Below, one piece after another: positions 10,559 to 21,729 of a stretch of DNA of 64,000 nt. A program made the position numbers and the translations under genes. Positions within the stretch are counted from its first letter, which is position 1. Each line of letters starts with the position of its first letter. The notes under the pieces were generated by a model, which saw nothing but the letters and a program-made list of their open reading frames with translations, searched no databases and had not been told where the DNA came from. Source of the DNA: Neoscytalidium dimidiatum (Eukaryota > Ascomycota > Dothideomycetes > Botryosphaeriales > Botryosphaeriaceae); NCBI GenBank assembly GCA_037367355.1, contig CM074699.1, positions 248,001-312,000 of the forward strand, written 5' to 3'.

Positions 10559-11374
10559 TCAGCCCCTGCTGTGGGTGTTGAGGATAAGGCCGACAATCAG
10601 TCTGCCAAGCCGTCAGCTGTTGCCCTTTCGGTCTCACCAAGCTCGGTGCATACCCATAGAGACCCAAGACTTCGCCAAAAATGAGGATGAGAACCATGCC
10701 GACGAAGATCCTCGACTGCTGCATGTACGAGCGGACGCCCTGCTGCCCTCAGTATTGCGCTCCATGAACGTTGTATTGTTGCCAAACCCACCATGTCACC
10801 AACTTTGCCAATGGCGTATCCAGCAGCCGTGCCTGTCAAGCCGACCGAGAGGCCACATGCAAGGTGCATGAAGCCACTGAACAAACTGTAGTTCTGCCCA
10901 GGCGGCGGGCCCATATCACCAGCGATGAGGACGGCGATGACCAGTGCATATACTGCTATGATACCCGACATGACGACGGGGATGAGCGACTGGCAGCTGT
11001 TAGCCCGCAACCGTCGGCACCTTTGTGCTCTGCGATGCTTGCCTTCATGATCAGGTCAGGCCTGAAGGTGCCGACACCCGAGATGCCGATGCCAGACTTG
11101 GCCGTGCCATATGCTGCTCCGATGCCTGGTGTGGGTGTCAGTGTCAGTAGTCGTCGCGGCGTTGCATTGAGCTCGAGGGCGACGTACATCCGAAGATCAT
11201 CTTGCGAGGCGATCAGCGCGAGGTTAGCGGGATGGTACAGCTCGGATTGTGCTTACCGCAAAGGCAATACCGGCCTGGAGGGCGTTAGCATGGGTGCTGG
11301 CTGGAGAGGAAGCTGGCTGCGAGACATACCATGCCGAAGAAGGGCGCAGACTTGGGCGTCAGGTCGGACTCCAT
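10559..11374 (-). CDS. vma11: V-type H+-ATPase proteolipid subunit c' (Vma11-like)
   Basis: Proteolipid of the membrane V0 rotor, which moves protons to acidify the vacuole. Exons (minus): 11374-11330, 11274-11257 (18 nt), 11200-11188 (13 nt), 11125-11043, 10989-10792, 10739-10654, 10601-10559; 161 residues, all phases closing. Four hydrophobic helices are visible. The proton-carrying Glu lies in FGEVLGLYG (Glu142) in helix IV. The segment [17 protein letters not shown] resembles c' rather than c, so I name it vma11; subunit c (vma3) is the alternative. The intron after LIMK uses a GC donor (AAG|GCAAGC) with branch GCTAAC and acceptor CCAG; no GT donor in the area restores the frame. The gene is divergent from rom2, with 700 bp between start codons. 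Confidence 0.9.
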
Positions 11375-12074
11375 GGCGATGCAGAGCGTGTGCAGGTGCG
11401 AGCAGGAGCGGCGTGCGTGATGAACAGGGCAGCGGCGTGGATGGAGCTGGAACGGGCGCGGTGTTGACGAAGCGGGTGCTGTGGTGCTTGCTGCGTCGGC
11501 GGACCTAGGGTTGGACCTTGACGCTTTGGCGGCACTCACGCGGCCTTAGCCTTGGAGCGTAGCGTTCTTCGCGCAAGACAACCCCAGGCCCTCTACCTCT
11601 GGCTCCTCAACTCAGTTCACGGGCGACGGATCCAGCCACCCTCCCTCTGCCTCTCTCCCTCCCGCTCATTGCTATCCGCCGCGCCCGCTAGCTCCTCGGC
11701 CTCGCCCCTGCGCGCCCCAACGCCCCTCAGCCGTAAAAACGACAGATATCGTGCCCCAGCCGCGACCACGCCCGCTCTCCCGGCCGACCCCCCCAGGAGC
11801 ACGCCCGCACGCGGCCACAGCCCGGTCTGTCCAGTCCCCGACTCCATCCATACGTGCTGCTGCTGAACGGCCGCTGGACCGCAGCCCCCCCCATCCAGAA
11901 GAGCCCCGAGCGCGTCCTGTCGATCGCTGCAGGGTCATCCAAGCCAACGCCGCCCCGTCCACTCCTGCCTCTCGCATCCCTCACTCCCGCAAAGGGCTCC
12001 ACAACCACCACATCTACGCTGAGGAGCGGGCTGCCGCGCTGCTCCTCGCACATCGCCGTGCTGGCTAGCTCCAC
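11375..12074. other. Divergent promoter vma11 / rom2
   Basis: 700 bp between the two start codons. C-rich and CT-rich sequence with no supportable exon. It must carry both 5' UTRs. Confidence 0.6.
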
Positions 12075-15000
12075 ATGGCAGACTACAGCGCTCAGCAGGG
12101 GAGGGAGTACGGTCGCCCTGCCAATTACGGCCACTCCAACGGCTACCAGCGCAATGAGGCCTTCAACGACATCTTCGGCGCCCGTCCCCAGGAACGCTCG
12201 CAAACAATGACCTCACAGTCCTACCGCCCGCCGCCAGACCGCGCCCAAACCATGTCGGGCCAGGTCGCCGACATGATGCAGCGCATGCCGCCCATGAGGC
12301 CCGGCGCCAACGGCTACGGCTCGCCCCAGCCCAACGGCTACATGCCACCGCGAGGGCCTCCCGACGGACCAGCTCCTCCACGCGGCCAGCCGCAGAATCA
12401 CTACTTGCCTCAGCCCATTCGCCCCGACCGCCGTCCCTACAACATGCCCCAGCGCATGGACCCGCGCGGCATGCCGCCACCACAGCCCTACGGCAGCAAG
12501 CCGATGCCTCAAAGGTACCCCGGCGGCCATCCCGGCCCGGCCCTCAACTCTGATTCCTATCGCTCGCAGTCGCTTGCCTCTGCCCCGCGTCCGCAGATGT
12601 ACCCCCCTGGCTACAACATGAACCCGGCCCACACCTTCCGCCAGGCTCCTTACGTGAACCAGGCGAGAACCACTGCTCAGGGACGAGTGGTCCCTGAGCG
12701 CTCGGACGAGAGGACCATGTCGCTTTCGTCCTTCAACCGCGATCACGAGTACACGCAGACGATGAGCGGCCGCGTCATACCAAGCCGACCGAAACAGGAA
12801 CCCAACGGAGTCGCTCCCGAGCGCGCTCCGAGTGGTGGCTACGCTGGACAGCCATTCGTCCCCCAGCCTGGCACCAAGACGAGGACCCCGAGCCAAGGAA
12901 GCTTCAGCACGCAGCGGACCATGTCCATGGCCTCCACCATTTGCCCCCCCTCCGAAGCCGGTGACAATGCGCTGAAGCCGACCAAATCTGGTTCTGGGCG
13001 TCAAGGCCAGCCGGGTGCGCCGAGGGAAAGGCCTCTGGTTTACCCGGCACTTTTGTCTAGGGTCGCTGAAGTTTTCCGAGAAAGGATCGTGCTGGGTGAG
13101 AAGGAAAAGGATGGCCTGTTGTACCAAAGCGCTTTCACTGGCGCTGAAGCCGTCGAGCTTATCGCATACATCATCAGGACCTCCGACAGGAATCTTGCGC
13201 TTCTTCTGGGCAGGTCTCTGGATGCGCAGAAGTTCTTCCATGAAGTCACGTACGCACACAGGTTACGCGACTCGCAAACCGAGGTTTATCAGTTTCGCGA
13301 AACGCTCATGGAGGATTCGACTGAGGTCAATGGCGTTTTCACTCTACTCACCGAATGTTATTCGCCAACCTGTACTCGCGACAAGCTGTGCTACTCGATT
13401 GCTTGCCCTAGGAGATTGGAACAGCAGGCCCGTTTGAACCTGAAGCCCCAGCCGGGCCTTAAGAAGCAGGAATCCAAGGCCAGTCTGCACGATGAGGATG
13501 AAGGCGAAGAGAAGAAGCTATGGATCATGACGGTCTCGAAGGAAATCGCCGACAGCATCACCGAGAAGGAGAAAAAACGACAGGAAGTCATTTCCGAGCT
13601 GATGTACACCGAGCGGGACTTCGTGAAGGATCTGGAATATCTCCGCGACTTTTGGATGAAGCCATTGCGGAACCCCGCGACTTCGCCGATTCCGGAACAC
13701 CGCCGCGAGAAGTTCATTCGCACTGTTTTCTCGAACTGCCAGGAGGTTTACAAGGTCAACGCGCGCCTTGCTGAGGCTTTGACCCGCAGGCAACAGGTCG
13801 AACCGGTCGTGCACAACGTTGGAGACATCTTCTTAGAATATGTGCCACATTTCGGCCCCTTCATTAAGTATGGTGCAAACCAACTCTTCGGCAAGTATGA
13901 GTTTGAGCACGAGAAGAAGACAAACCCGGCTTTTGCACGATTCGTCGAAGAGGTTGAGAGGATGAAGGAGTCAAGGAAACTGGAGCTCAACGGTTATCTT
14001 ACGAAGCCGACGACGAGACTGGCACGTTACCCGCTGTTGCTGGAAAACGTGTTGAAGTACACTGCAGACGATAATCCGGATAAGACAGACATCCCCAAGG
14101 CCATCGAGATCATCAAGGATACCCTGTCCAAGGTCAACATCGAGTCTGGCAAGGCGGAGAACCATTTCAACTTGGTGCAGCTGAACAGGGACCTGAAATT
14201 CCGTCCGGGTGAATACGTGGACTTGAAACTCACAGAAGAGAATCGTCAACTCATCTTCAAGGGCTCGTTGAAGAAGACTCCCACAGATAACACTAGCGAC
14301 ATCCAGGCCTACCTGTTCGACCACGCGGTATTGCTTGTCCGGATAAAGACGGTCAACAAGAAGGAGGAGATGAAGGTGTACAAGAAACCAATCCCACTGG
14401 AGCTTCTGGTAATCACGCAAATGGAGGAGGTTCTGCCCAAGCAAGGTATGGCAAGACGGCCCTCCTCTAGCTTGAGCCTTACCGCCAACAAAACCAATTT
14501 GAATGCAGGGGCGAAAGCGGACAACAAACAGCAGGGCTACCCGATAACCTTCAAGCACTTGGGCAAGGGCGGTTACGAGCAGACTTTGTACGCGTCGACA
14601 CAGATTTCCCAGGAGAAGTGGATGAAGCACATCCAGACGCAGCAGAAGAACTTGAGGGATCGTAGCAACATCTTCACCAAGGAGATTGTCTGCGAAGGAT
14701 TCTTCAACCAGTCCATCAAGGTCAACTGCTGCGTACCTCTCGGTCAGTATTTTCATTTTTCTCTTCGAGGTTTGCTGCTAATCAATACGCAGATGGTGGC
14801 CGGAAATTGGCCTATGGTACTGACTTTGGTGTTTATGTTGCTGATCGCAGGCCAAGGGATGCCTCAATCAAGCCTAAGCGGGTGCTGGAATGCAAGGCAG
14901 TCACTCAGATTGACGTCTTGGAGCAGCACCAGATCCTCCTGGTCCTGTCTGATAAGACGATGTACTCGTACCCTCTGGAAGCACTCGATCCCGACGAGAA

Positions 15001-15919
15001 CCAAGGCTCGGTATCCAAGAGGGGCCGCAAGATCTGTCACGCCAACTTCTTCAAGGCCGGTGTTTGCGTTGGCCAGCATCTCGTATGCTGCGTCAAGACT
15101 TCAGCGCTCTCTACGACCATCAAGGTGTACGAACCGATGGAGAATATGGCAAAGAAGTCGAAGAAGACTGGTTTCTCGAGGATGCTGGCAGGTGGCCAGG
15201 ACGTGCTCAAGCCGTACAAGGTGAGTTACTGCGCAAAACAACTATTCCTATGCATTGCAACTGACCGAACCGCAGGAATTCTACATTCCTACCGAATCAA
15301 CGTCCATCCACTTCCTGCGCTCCAAGCTCTGTGTGGGTTGCGCCAAGGGTTTCGAGGTCGTCTCCCTCGAGACTCTGGAGACCCAGTCTCTGCTGGACCA
15401 GGCCGACACGTCCCTCGACTTTGTTGCAAGGCGCGAGAACATCAAGCCGATTCACATCGAGCGCCTTCAATCCGAGTTCTTGCTGTGCTACACGGACTTC
15501 TCGTTTTTCGTCAACCGCAACGGCTGGAGGGCGCGTCCGGACTGGAAGATCACGTGGGAAGGCACGCCTCAGGCGTTTGCCATATTCAATCCGTATATCC
15601 TTGCGTTCGAGCCCAGCTTCATCGAAATCAGGCACATGGAGACCGGTATGCTGGTTCATATCTTGACTGCGAAGAACATCAGGATGCTGCACTCTTCCAC
15701 GAGAGAGGTAGGTTCCGACTCCCCCAGAGCTTTGGCAAGGAACGGTTACACGCTGACTAGCGCTCTCACTAGATTCTTTACGCCTACGAAGACGAGATGG
15801 GCGAGGACACGATCGCATCGCTGGACTTTTGGTCCCGCCCGCAGAGTCCGCCGCAACAGAAGCAGCAGCAGCAGCCTTCTGTACCGCCTCAGATCCCCGC
15901 GCAGAGCTTCTCGCCGTAG
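12075..15919 (+). CDS. rom2: Rho guanine nucleotide exchange factor, Rom2-like (DEP-DH-PH-CNH)
   Basis: Activates Rho1 in the cell-wall integrity pathway at the plasma membrane. Exons: 12075-14742, 14793-15220, 15276-15707, 15773-15919; 1224 residues, all phases closing; introns 50, 55 and 65 nt. Domain order: a Pro/Gln/Arg-rich disordered N-terminus (1-~310); a DEP-type domain (~320-410, with GAEAVELIAYII); the DH exchange domain (~500-690, opening ISELMYTERDFVKDL); PH (~720-860, QLIFKGSLKKT to WMKHIQ); and a citron-homology CNH domain (~875-1175, DGGRKLAYGTDFGVYVAD onward). The C-terminus is Gln/Pro-rich (PPQQKQQQQP). This order and length are the standard layout of fungal Rom1/Rom2. The ATG is the first in a long open frame, with context ACATGGCAG. 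Confidence 0.95.
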
Positions 15920-17714
15920 AAGGATTCCCGGCATGCGCACGCGTGCTTCGCCGCACGCTCTTGTACGCCTACCGTGTTCTCGTTTGGTTCCGTCGGGCTT
16001 GTGGCGCTGTTGTGCTCCCGGCGTTCAATTGTCGTTGGTTCCCTTTTATCTCCGGCGCTTCCGATACCACCTCTGCAGCAGCGGCATTATGCATCGTGTT
16101 GAACAGCTCGTTTTTGAACGCTTCATCAAGAACTCTGACCTATTGTTCTATCTCTTTTTCCTTTCACTGCCTGTTGAACCAGGTGCTAATTCATCAAATA
16201 CATGGAGCTCTACTATATTTGTGGCACGCATGCGTCTTCAAGTCTTGTCTTCCTTTAGGGGGGCGGTGTACACATGTTGGGCCTTGGTTCACAACCCCGG
16301 GGGGGCACGGATGGCTCGGAGGTTCTGTGCGTTGGCGGGATGTGTTGGTCCAAGCGCAGACTTACCTCCGCCACTTTCCCCGTTCTTCCTACTCTCCATC
16401 TCTCCGTACGACGCATGCACTTGTTTCCCTCTCATCAGGCCCCAGACCCTTTCCTCTATTTTGAGCAACTCACCATCCCCACTTTCTCTCCTCGCACTCG
16501 CCCCTTCTCCGTCCTCCCAAATCGAACGCAGCATGTTTTTCGAAACAAAAAAGCGCGCGAAATGCGATGTGTACAAAGAATTGACTCTGGTTACTGTGTG
16601 TGTTTATCTCCCTTCCTTTTCGTTTTCCCTTCTTTTCTTTCCTATCTCATCGCTTCCTCACCATCAGCTTTCTGTGTCCGAGTTTGTTCCTCTTAGTCTT
16701 TTTCCCCCCCCGTTGTGCTCTCCATCTTGTTTTCGTTTTGGCTTGGCTACCTCAGTGCGTGGGCGTCACGTGGTTGGCGGGGAAGCTCTTCGTCATGGTC
16801 ATCGTCGTGGTTGTTACCTTATTGATTGATCGATCAAGTGATGCTCCGAGACTTTGTCTTTTGTACACCAAGTTTCCCCTTGATGTTGTTGATGGCCCCT
16901 TTGTTCGATGCTCGCCCGTTCGGACGTGCCCTAGATATCACTCCAGGGGTACGCCTCATTGAAAACCCGTTCCAATTGAAATTCGGCCTTCGAAGAATCA
17001 CCCTTACCGTGTACGTGCGGTTCTCGGCGGGTTTGTCATTGGAGGAAAGCCGTGCCCCTCCGTGGTGAGGGTGTCGGCTTGATGGCTGAGTCGGCTTGAT
17101 GGCTGAGACGGCAGTGATGGGCAGAGACGTTTACGTGCGCTTGGCGGACCCCACTTGATGATGGTTTTCTAGAAAAGTTCAAATGAAAGGGGCATTGAGA
17201 GATTGGGTTCACCTGTTCGGTCTTCGCTGTGGCGTTTAGATGATTAAATGGAGGGCAATGGACATTGAGCAGTCTGGACGATTCGAGAAAAGCTTGTTGA
17301 GGCTGTTGTACGGTGAATAGGGTTTTTTTCTCTTTTCTTTCTTTTTTTTTTTTTTTGCTTCATACAGTCAAGCTGAAGTGCTAGCGATTTTCCAATAGGC
17401 TCGCACTGCAGGAATGAAAACGAAGAAAACCACGTACCACTCATGCTTTCACGTCCTTTGCTCGAGAACTACACGGGTTGGAGAATACCAAGGATACTAC
17501 AGCTTCGTTTGGCCAAGCAGAATCTCAATTTGGACCATAGACTTCCCACCTTCCCGAGACGCTTCCTCAACCGCGTTCTATTTTTAAACCACCCCTCCCC
17601 CTCCCCCTCCCCTTCTCACACCATGACCGCCACCACCACCACCACCATCCCGGGTCCTGCCAACCAACCAGCCCCCTTCCCCCAAAACCCAATCTCCACC
17701 CCCCCCAACAACCA
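15920..17714. other. Convergent intergenic region
   Basis: 1.8 kb between the stops of rom2 and the 2EXR-like gene. T- and CT-rich sequence, with a long T run near 17330-17360. No supportable gene; probably two 3' UTRs. Confidence 0.6.
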
Positions 17715-18702
17715 TCACCACGTCCTCACCTCGTCCACCGCTGCCGCCGCCGCCGCCCCGCCCCCAGCGCCGGCGGCACCACCCCGCCAATCCACCCCGG
17801 CGGACCCGCTCCTGCACCCCCGCTCCGCGCCGCAGTACGCCGCCGCCCGCATCGCGGCCTCGCCGGGCACCTCGACCGCGCGGGGGAGCCCCGGGCGGTG
17901 GCCGTACGCGCGGCAGAACGCGGCGGCGAAGGCCTTCTCCTGCGGCGAGGCCGCGCCGTACGCGAGCGCGCAGGCTGCCGGCACGCGCTCGAGCACGTGG
18001 GCGAGGAGGGGCGGCATCCACGGGGCTGCTGCGGTCGTCGTCGTCGTCGTGTCGCTGCCGCCGTTGCTTTCGGTGGGGGTTTGTCGCTGCTCCTGTTGGG
18101 TGAGGATGGCGAGGCGGAGGCGCTGGAGGGAGGTCATGGATTGGAAGGGGCGGAAGTCGGGGATGTCGCTGGGCTGGGGGGAGGGCGGGGAGGAGGAGAA
18201 GGATGGGGGGAGGTCGCTGGCGTCGAGGACGGCGAAGAGGGTGCGGAGGTGGGGGAGGGCTGGGGGTGGGAGGGAGGGAGAAGGGATGATGGGGGAGGCG
18301 GTGAAGTGGCACTGTGGGGTTTGGGCGTGCGTGTGGTTAGTCGGTATTTTTTTCCTCTTGAACGGGTGGGATGGGATGTTGTGGTGCGTGCTTTACGTTT
18401 TGCTATATGAATGGGTGGGTAAGTGGGCGGGTGGGTAGGTGGGTGGGTGTACTTACATCAGCGTGCACGAAGACGGTGTTTTCTTGGTACAGCACGTCTC
18501 GCGCTTCGGAGTAGACTTGTCGACATGTACGGAGGAGGGCAAGGGCGAGACCCGGGCTGATGCGGTTGCTCTGGTAAGAATAGTAGATGCGGATGATTTT
18601 GTCGGGTGCGGTTAGGGCGTGCTCGTAGATGAGGAGGCGAAGTTCGGCGGGGAGGTCAAGGAGACGGAATGGCTTGGGTGAATCAGGCCGAGGGTTCTCC
18701 AT
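17715..18702 (-). CDS. 2EXR / F-box-like domain protein
   Basis: Member of a large fungal family of unknown function. Exons (minus): 18702-18457 and 18311-17715; 280 residues; one 145-nt intron (donor GTAAGT, acceptor CCACAG) filled with a GGGT-rich run. The N-terminal half shows the family signature: RLLDLPAELRLLIYEHAL (~14-31), then LLRTCRQVYSEARDVLYQENTVFV (~58-81). The C-terminal half is low-complexity: Ser/Pro-rich, a Thr run (TTTTTT), then Ala/Gly-rich, ending VDEVRTW. It is transcribed away from the membrane-protein gene at 19242, with 539 bp between starts. Such proteins are often described as F-box-like, but no Skp1 contact can be shown here. Confidence 0.75.
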
Positions 18703-19241
18703 GATGCAGTTCAGGGAGAGCCCGGTGCTTTTCCATGTTTAGAGACAGATGTTTGATCGGATCGTGGGCATCGCGTATTGTAGGTAGAGGAGTGACGTCT
18801 TTCCGCAATGGCGGGAGAAGCGCGGGGGCCTGCGCGAGTCATGCAGGCATTCAATGGTGTCGTCCCTTCCTGCGTGTCATCGTCCAGTGCTTTGTCATCT
18901 CTCCCTGTCTCGGTGGTACGTGATCCTATCTTCCTTCGATCCTCCTTTGGGGCTGAGCAGACAAATGTGGGCTGACCGGTGAGAAGGATTGTGCGACGTC
19001 TTGGCTGCGATCCAATAATCAACCCTCTGTCAAGGGCGGTGTACTTGGGCTGTGTCATGTACAGGGAGTGCTCAGCCCCAGGCGCAATGCGGCTCTGCGA
19101 GAGCGATGCCTTATTCATCTCGAGGGAGTCCGGCGGCCGTGAGCAGTGCGGCTGTACGAACTCCAAAGCTGGTGTGGTTGGCATTTGCTTTTCTTTTTCC
19201 CACAAGCTGCTTTCGCCGGCCCTCTTTTCAGCATAGACCAG

Positions 19242-20607
19242 ATGTCGCAGAAGGATGATTTCGAGTCTTGGATATTACGGCAGTGCTTGCGGCACATTGG
19301 TAGGCCTCGAGAAAGATATTTCCCGTAAGCCTATCCGTTGGGCCTGACCGCATCAGACGAACCGCGCAACATGGTGGACAGCAATGACACAGGCCCAATA
19401 ATCGCCGACTCTGAGTACAGCCCGGTTGTGAACGAACTACTTCGTGGCCTTCCAAAATATTCTGCCTTGGATGAATGGCTCTGCACCCCGATGCTCACTT
19501 CCTTTACGGAGCGCCTGGTTATTCCTCCTAATGAGAGAGAGCACTTCCATCAACTGTCAAAAGCGGATTTGCTTCTGACTCATGTCACACCACACTCAGC
19601 TTCCTCCCGGAAAGATACCGAATCGTTATGTGTTGATAGTGAATGGAAGTCGTCTTTCGGTTCGGACTATGTTACAAAGGAAGATGGTGAAGAGATGGAG
19701 CCTGTCGTAAATATAGCTTCCTCCGCAACAGGCAACCCGACCTTTTGCCACGCGGGCTCCGATAACACTTCACATCTCCAAGATTTCTAGAAATATAAAG
19801 GTGGTTCTCGCCCTTTCGAAAAGGACCATCTCCAACATCGGCTGGATGGTGGCTTGTGCAAGTATGACGGTTTCGTTCATTGCGCTGGCTCCTGCATTCC
19901 AATTGAAGGAGATTCCAGCTCCGACAGATCGCTCAAGCTTGCTGCGTGGACTGCGAAGAAAGACTTCATAGACTTCTGCCAGGAACAGGTAAGTGGTCTT
20001 AAAGTCCAAAATCGCAATACATTCTCATCAGCCACAGAAGTCTAACGGGAGGTCATTATCTCCTACCCGTCAGGAAGCAGTCGGCACAGAACTTACACCT
20101 CCACCTCATCTCCTACAGAGACGCATGCTTCATGACGGCTCTGGCTCAGGTGCCACAGGGCATTCGGGAGCGAATATCAACTTTACAGTCTGCAACAATG
20201 CCTTCTGGGATTGCTCAGCTTTCTTCGCCCCGCTCGTATTCATCTCCGTCTTCTTCAGCATTATTTCGATGATTCGTAGATCTCGGAAACTTAGATACAC
20301 ATCCATGTACCCTCCTCCAAGCATTTACCACCAACCTCCAAGCCATATCCAAACACCGGAAGCAAACGCCCTCGCCAGCAGCACAGCCCTTCCAACCGGC
20401 AAAGGCACCACCACCCTCCGCCGCCGACGTCGTCGCCCAGACCCCTCCGGCAACCCCTTCTCTAGTCAGCGGCACCACCACCTCCAGCGAGGCCCCCCTA
20501 AGCTCATACATCACCGCGGAACTTGCCCCCACCCGTCGGGCCCCTCGCCTCACATCCTCCACGCCGGACCGGACGGCGCGCTCCAGCAGCACCCGAACGG
20601 AGAGTAG
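19242..20607 (+). CDS. Unrecognised protein with one predicted membrane segment (3' end unresolved)
   Basis: I recognise no family. Proposed exons: 19242-19299, 19357-19706, 19791-19988, 20038-20607. The first three junctions have good donors (GTAGGC, GTAAAT, GTAAGT), a branch site GCCTGAC before exon 2, and phases that close, giving 391 codons in this version. The product starts MSQKDDFESW, has a hydrophilic N-terminal ~200 residues with HCAGSC, and one hydrophobic segment FAPLVFISVFFSIISMI (~264-282) followed by basic RRSRKLR. Downstream, two other plus-strand frames look coding: one from ~20390 to 20750 (Ser/Thr-rich, then a DRLLWPHGC segment), and one from ~20760 to 21107 (a KKKKR-RAARKKRR-like basic run, then LADVLGPTGGNVAL). 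The true 3' part therefore probably uses further introns or carries an indel; I could not find junctions that fit. Confidence 0.5.
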
Positions 20608-21107
20608 CGACGGCCCGAAGTGCTGGGACCGCCTCCTCTGGCCGCACGGCTGCGACTTCACGGCCGCGGGGCCAAGGGGGCCGGTGTCTCCTGCGCAATG
20701 TACCCGCGCCGCGCATCCTTCCCCGATCTGTTCGTTCTGCGACGGGGTCGTCGTCGTAGTCATCGTCGCCCAGCCGAACGCAGAAGAAGAAGAAGAGGGC
20801 GGCGAGGAAGAAGAGGCGTGGTCGGCTGGCCCAGCTGGCGGACGTGCTGGGCCCGACTGGCGGGAATGTGGCTCTCGCGCATGTCTTCGAGGCCCTGTCC
20901 GAGCTGGGGCGGGAGTTCGTGCGCCACCCTTCACGGCGCGAGGATCATCCGATTCGGGGAAGCCTGCTGGAGCTGAGGTCTCGTGGGCGGTTGGCGGGCG
21001 GGCGTTGGATCGTCGATGCGGACATTGGCCAGGGCGTTGAAGATCGTGGGTTGAAGACTTGTTTCTGCATGCATGAGGTAGGAGCATCTCCTGAGAATAG
21101 GATTTAA
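20608..21107 (+). other. Probable 3' coding continuation of the membrane-protein gene
   Basis: The frame ending at the TAA near 21107 has G/C-rich third positions and reads as a normal helical protein (LAHVFEALSELGREF, RLAGGRWIVDADIGQG). It lacks its own ATG and is closed upstream by a TAG near 20757, so it is best read as a terminal exon of the preceding gene whose junction I cannot place. Confidence 0.35.
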
Positions 21108-21729
21108 TTTAAGACGTGAGGAAGGGGATATAAAAAAAAAGAGAGAGAGAGAGAGATTATGGACACTATTACACACAACTTGAATGCAATAAAAGCAAAC
21201 GGAAAATAAGTTTCTTTTCTGAGCAGCAAATGCTACTTCTCCTAGTTTAAAGGCACACCATCGATTTATCAAAGTCCCATATCTTATTTCGGGAATACTT
21301 GTCTGACTCTCAGGGAATTAAGCTCAGCAGTGTCCATGATTCCGTCTACAAATTCAATAGTCGAGTTCTAGCGGAGGCAGTGAGGCTTGGGATATCTTAG
21401 CTGTAACATCCGGCATTCCAGGTCCTCATAGTCCTGTCAGGCTCTATTTTTAATTAGGAAGGACAGTTTGCAAGGTCCATCGAGACGCAGACGACCATTT
21501 GTTCGAACTTAGCTGCATTTTGCTTCTGAGGAACGGCCTACCCAGGAGTATCGCGATTTCCAATCCGTTGGTAGGAAATTTATATTGTTTAGGAATGAGT
21601 AATCCCCAAAAGAGTTCTTCCGTCAGTTGATCTAATTCTCCCACGGCCTCATGATAACCCCTTCCGTGTCTCAGGAACGTCCCCTAGTAATCTCTTGATG
21701 CTACAGAGTGGTAGAAATAGAAATCCCCA
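21108..21729. other. Convergent intergenic region
   Basis: No supportable gene. A short GA run (21140-21157) and AT-rich sequence fit 3' UTRs of the two convergent genes. Confidence 0.6.

Noticed and set aside
12213..13259. 348-codon antisense frame
   Set aside because: Opposite the disordered N-terminus of rom2; His/Arg/Val-rich composition typical of antisense reading.
20215..21087. 290-codon minus-strand frame
   Set aside because: Antisense to the membrane-protein gene; composition His/Ser/Arg-rich with no motif. The plus-strand frames show better coding character.
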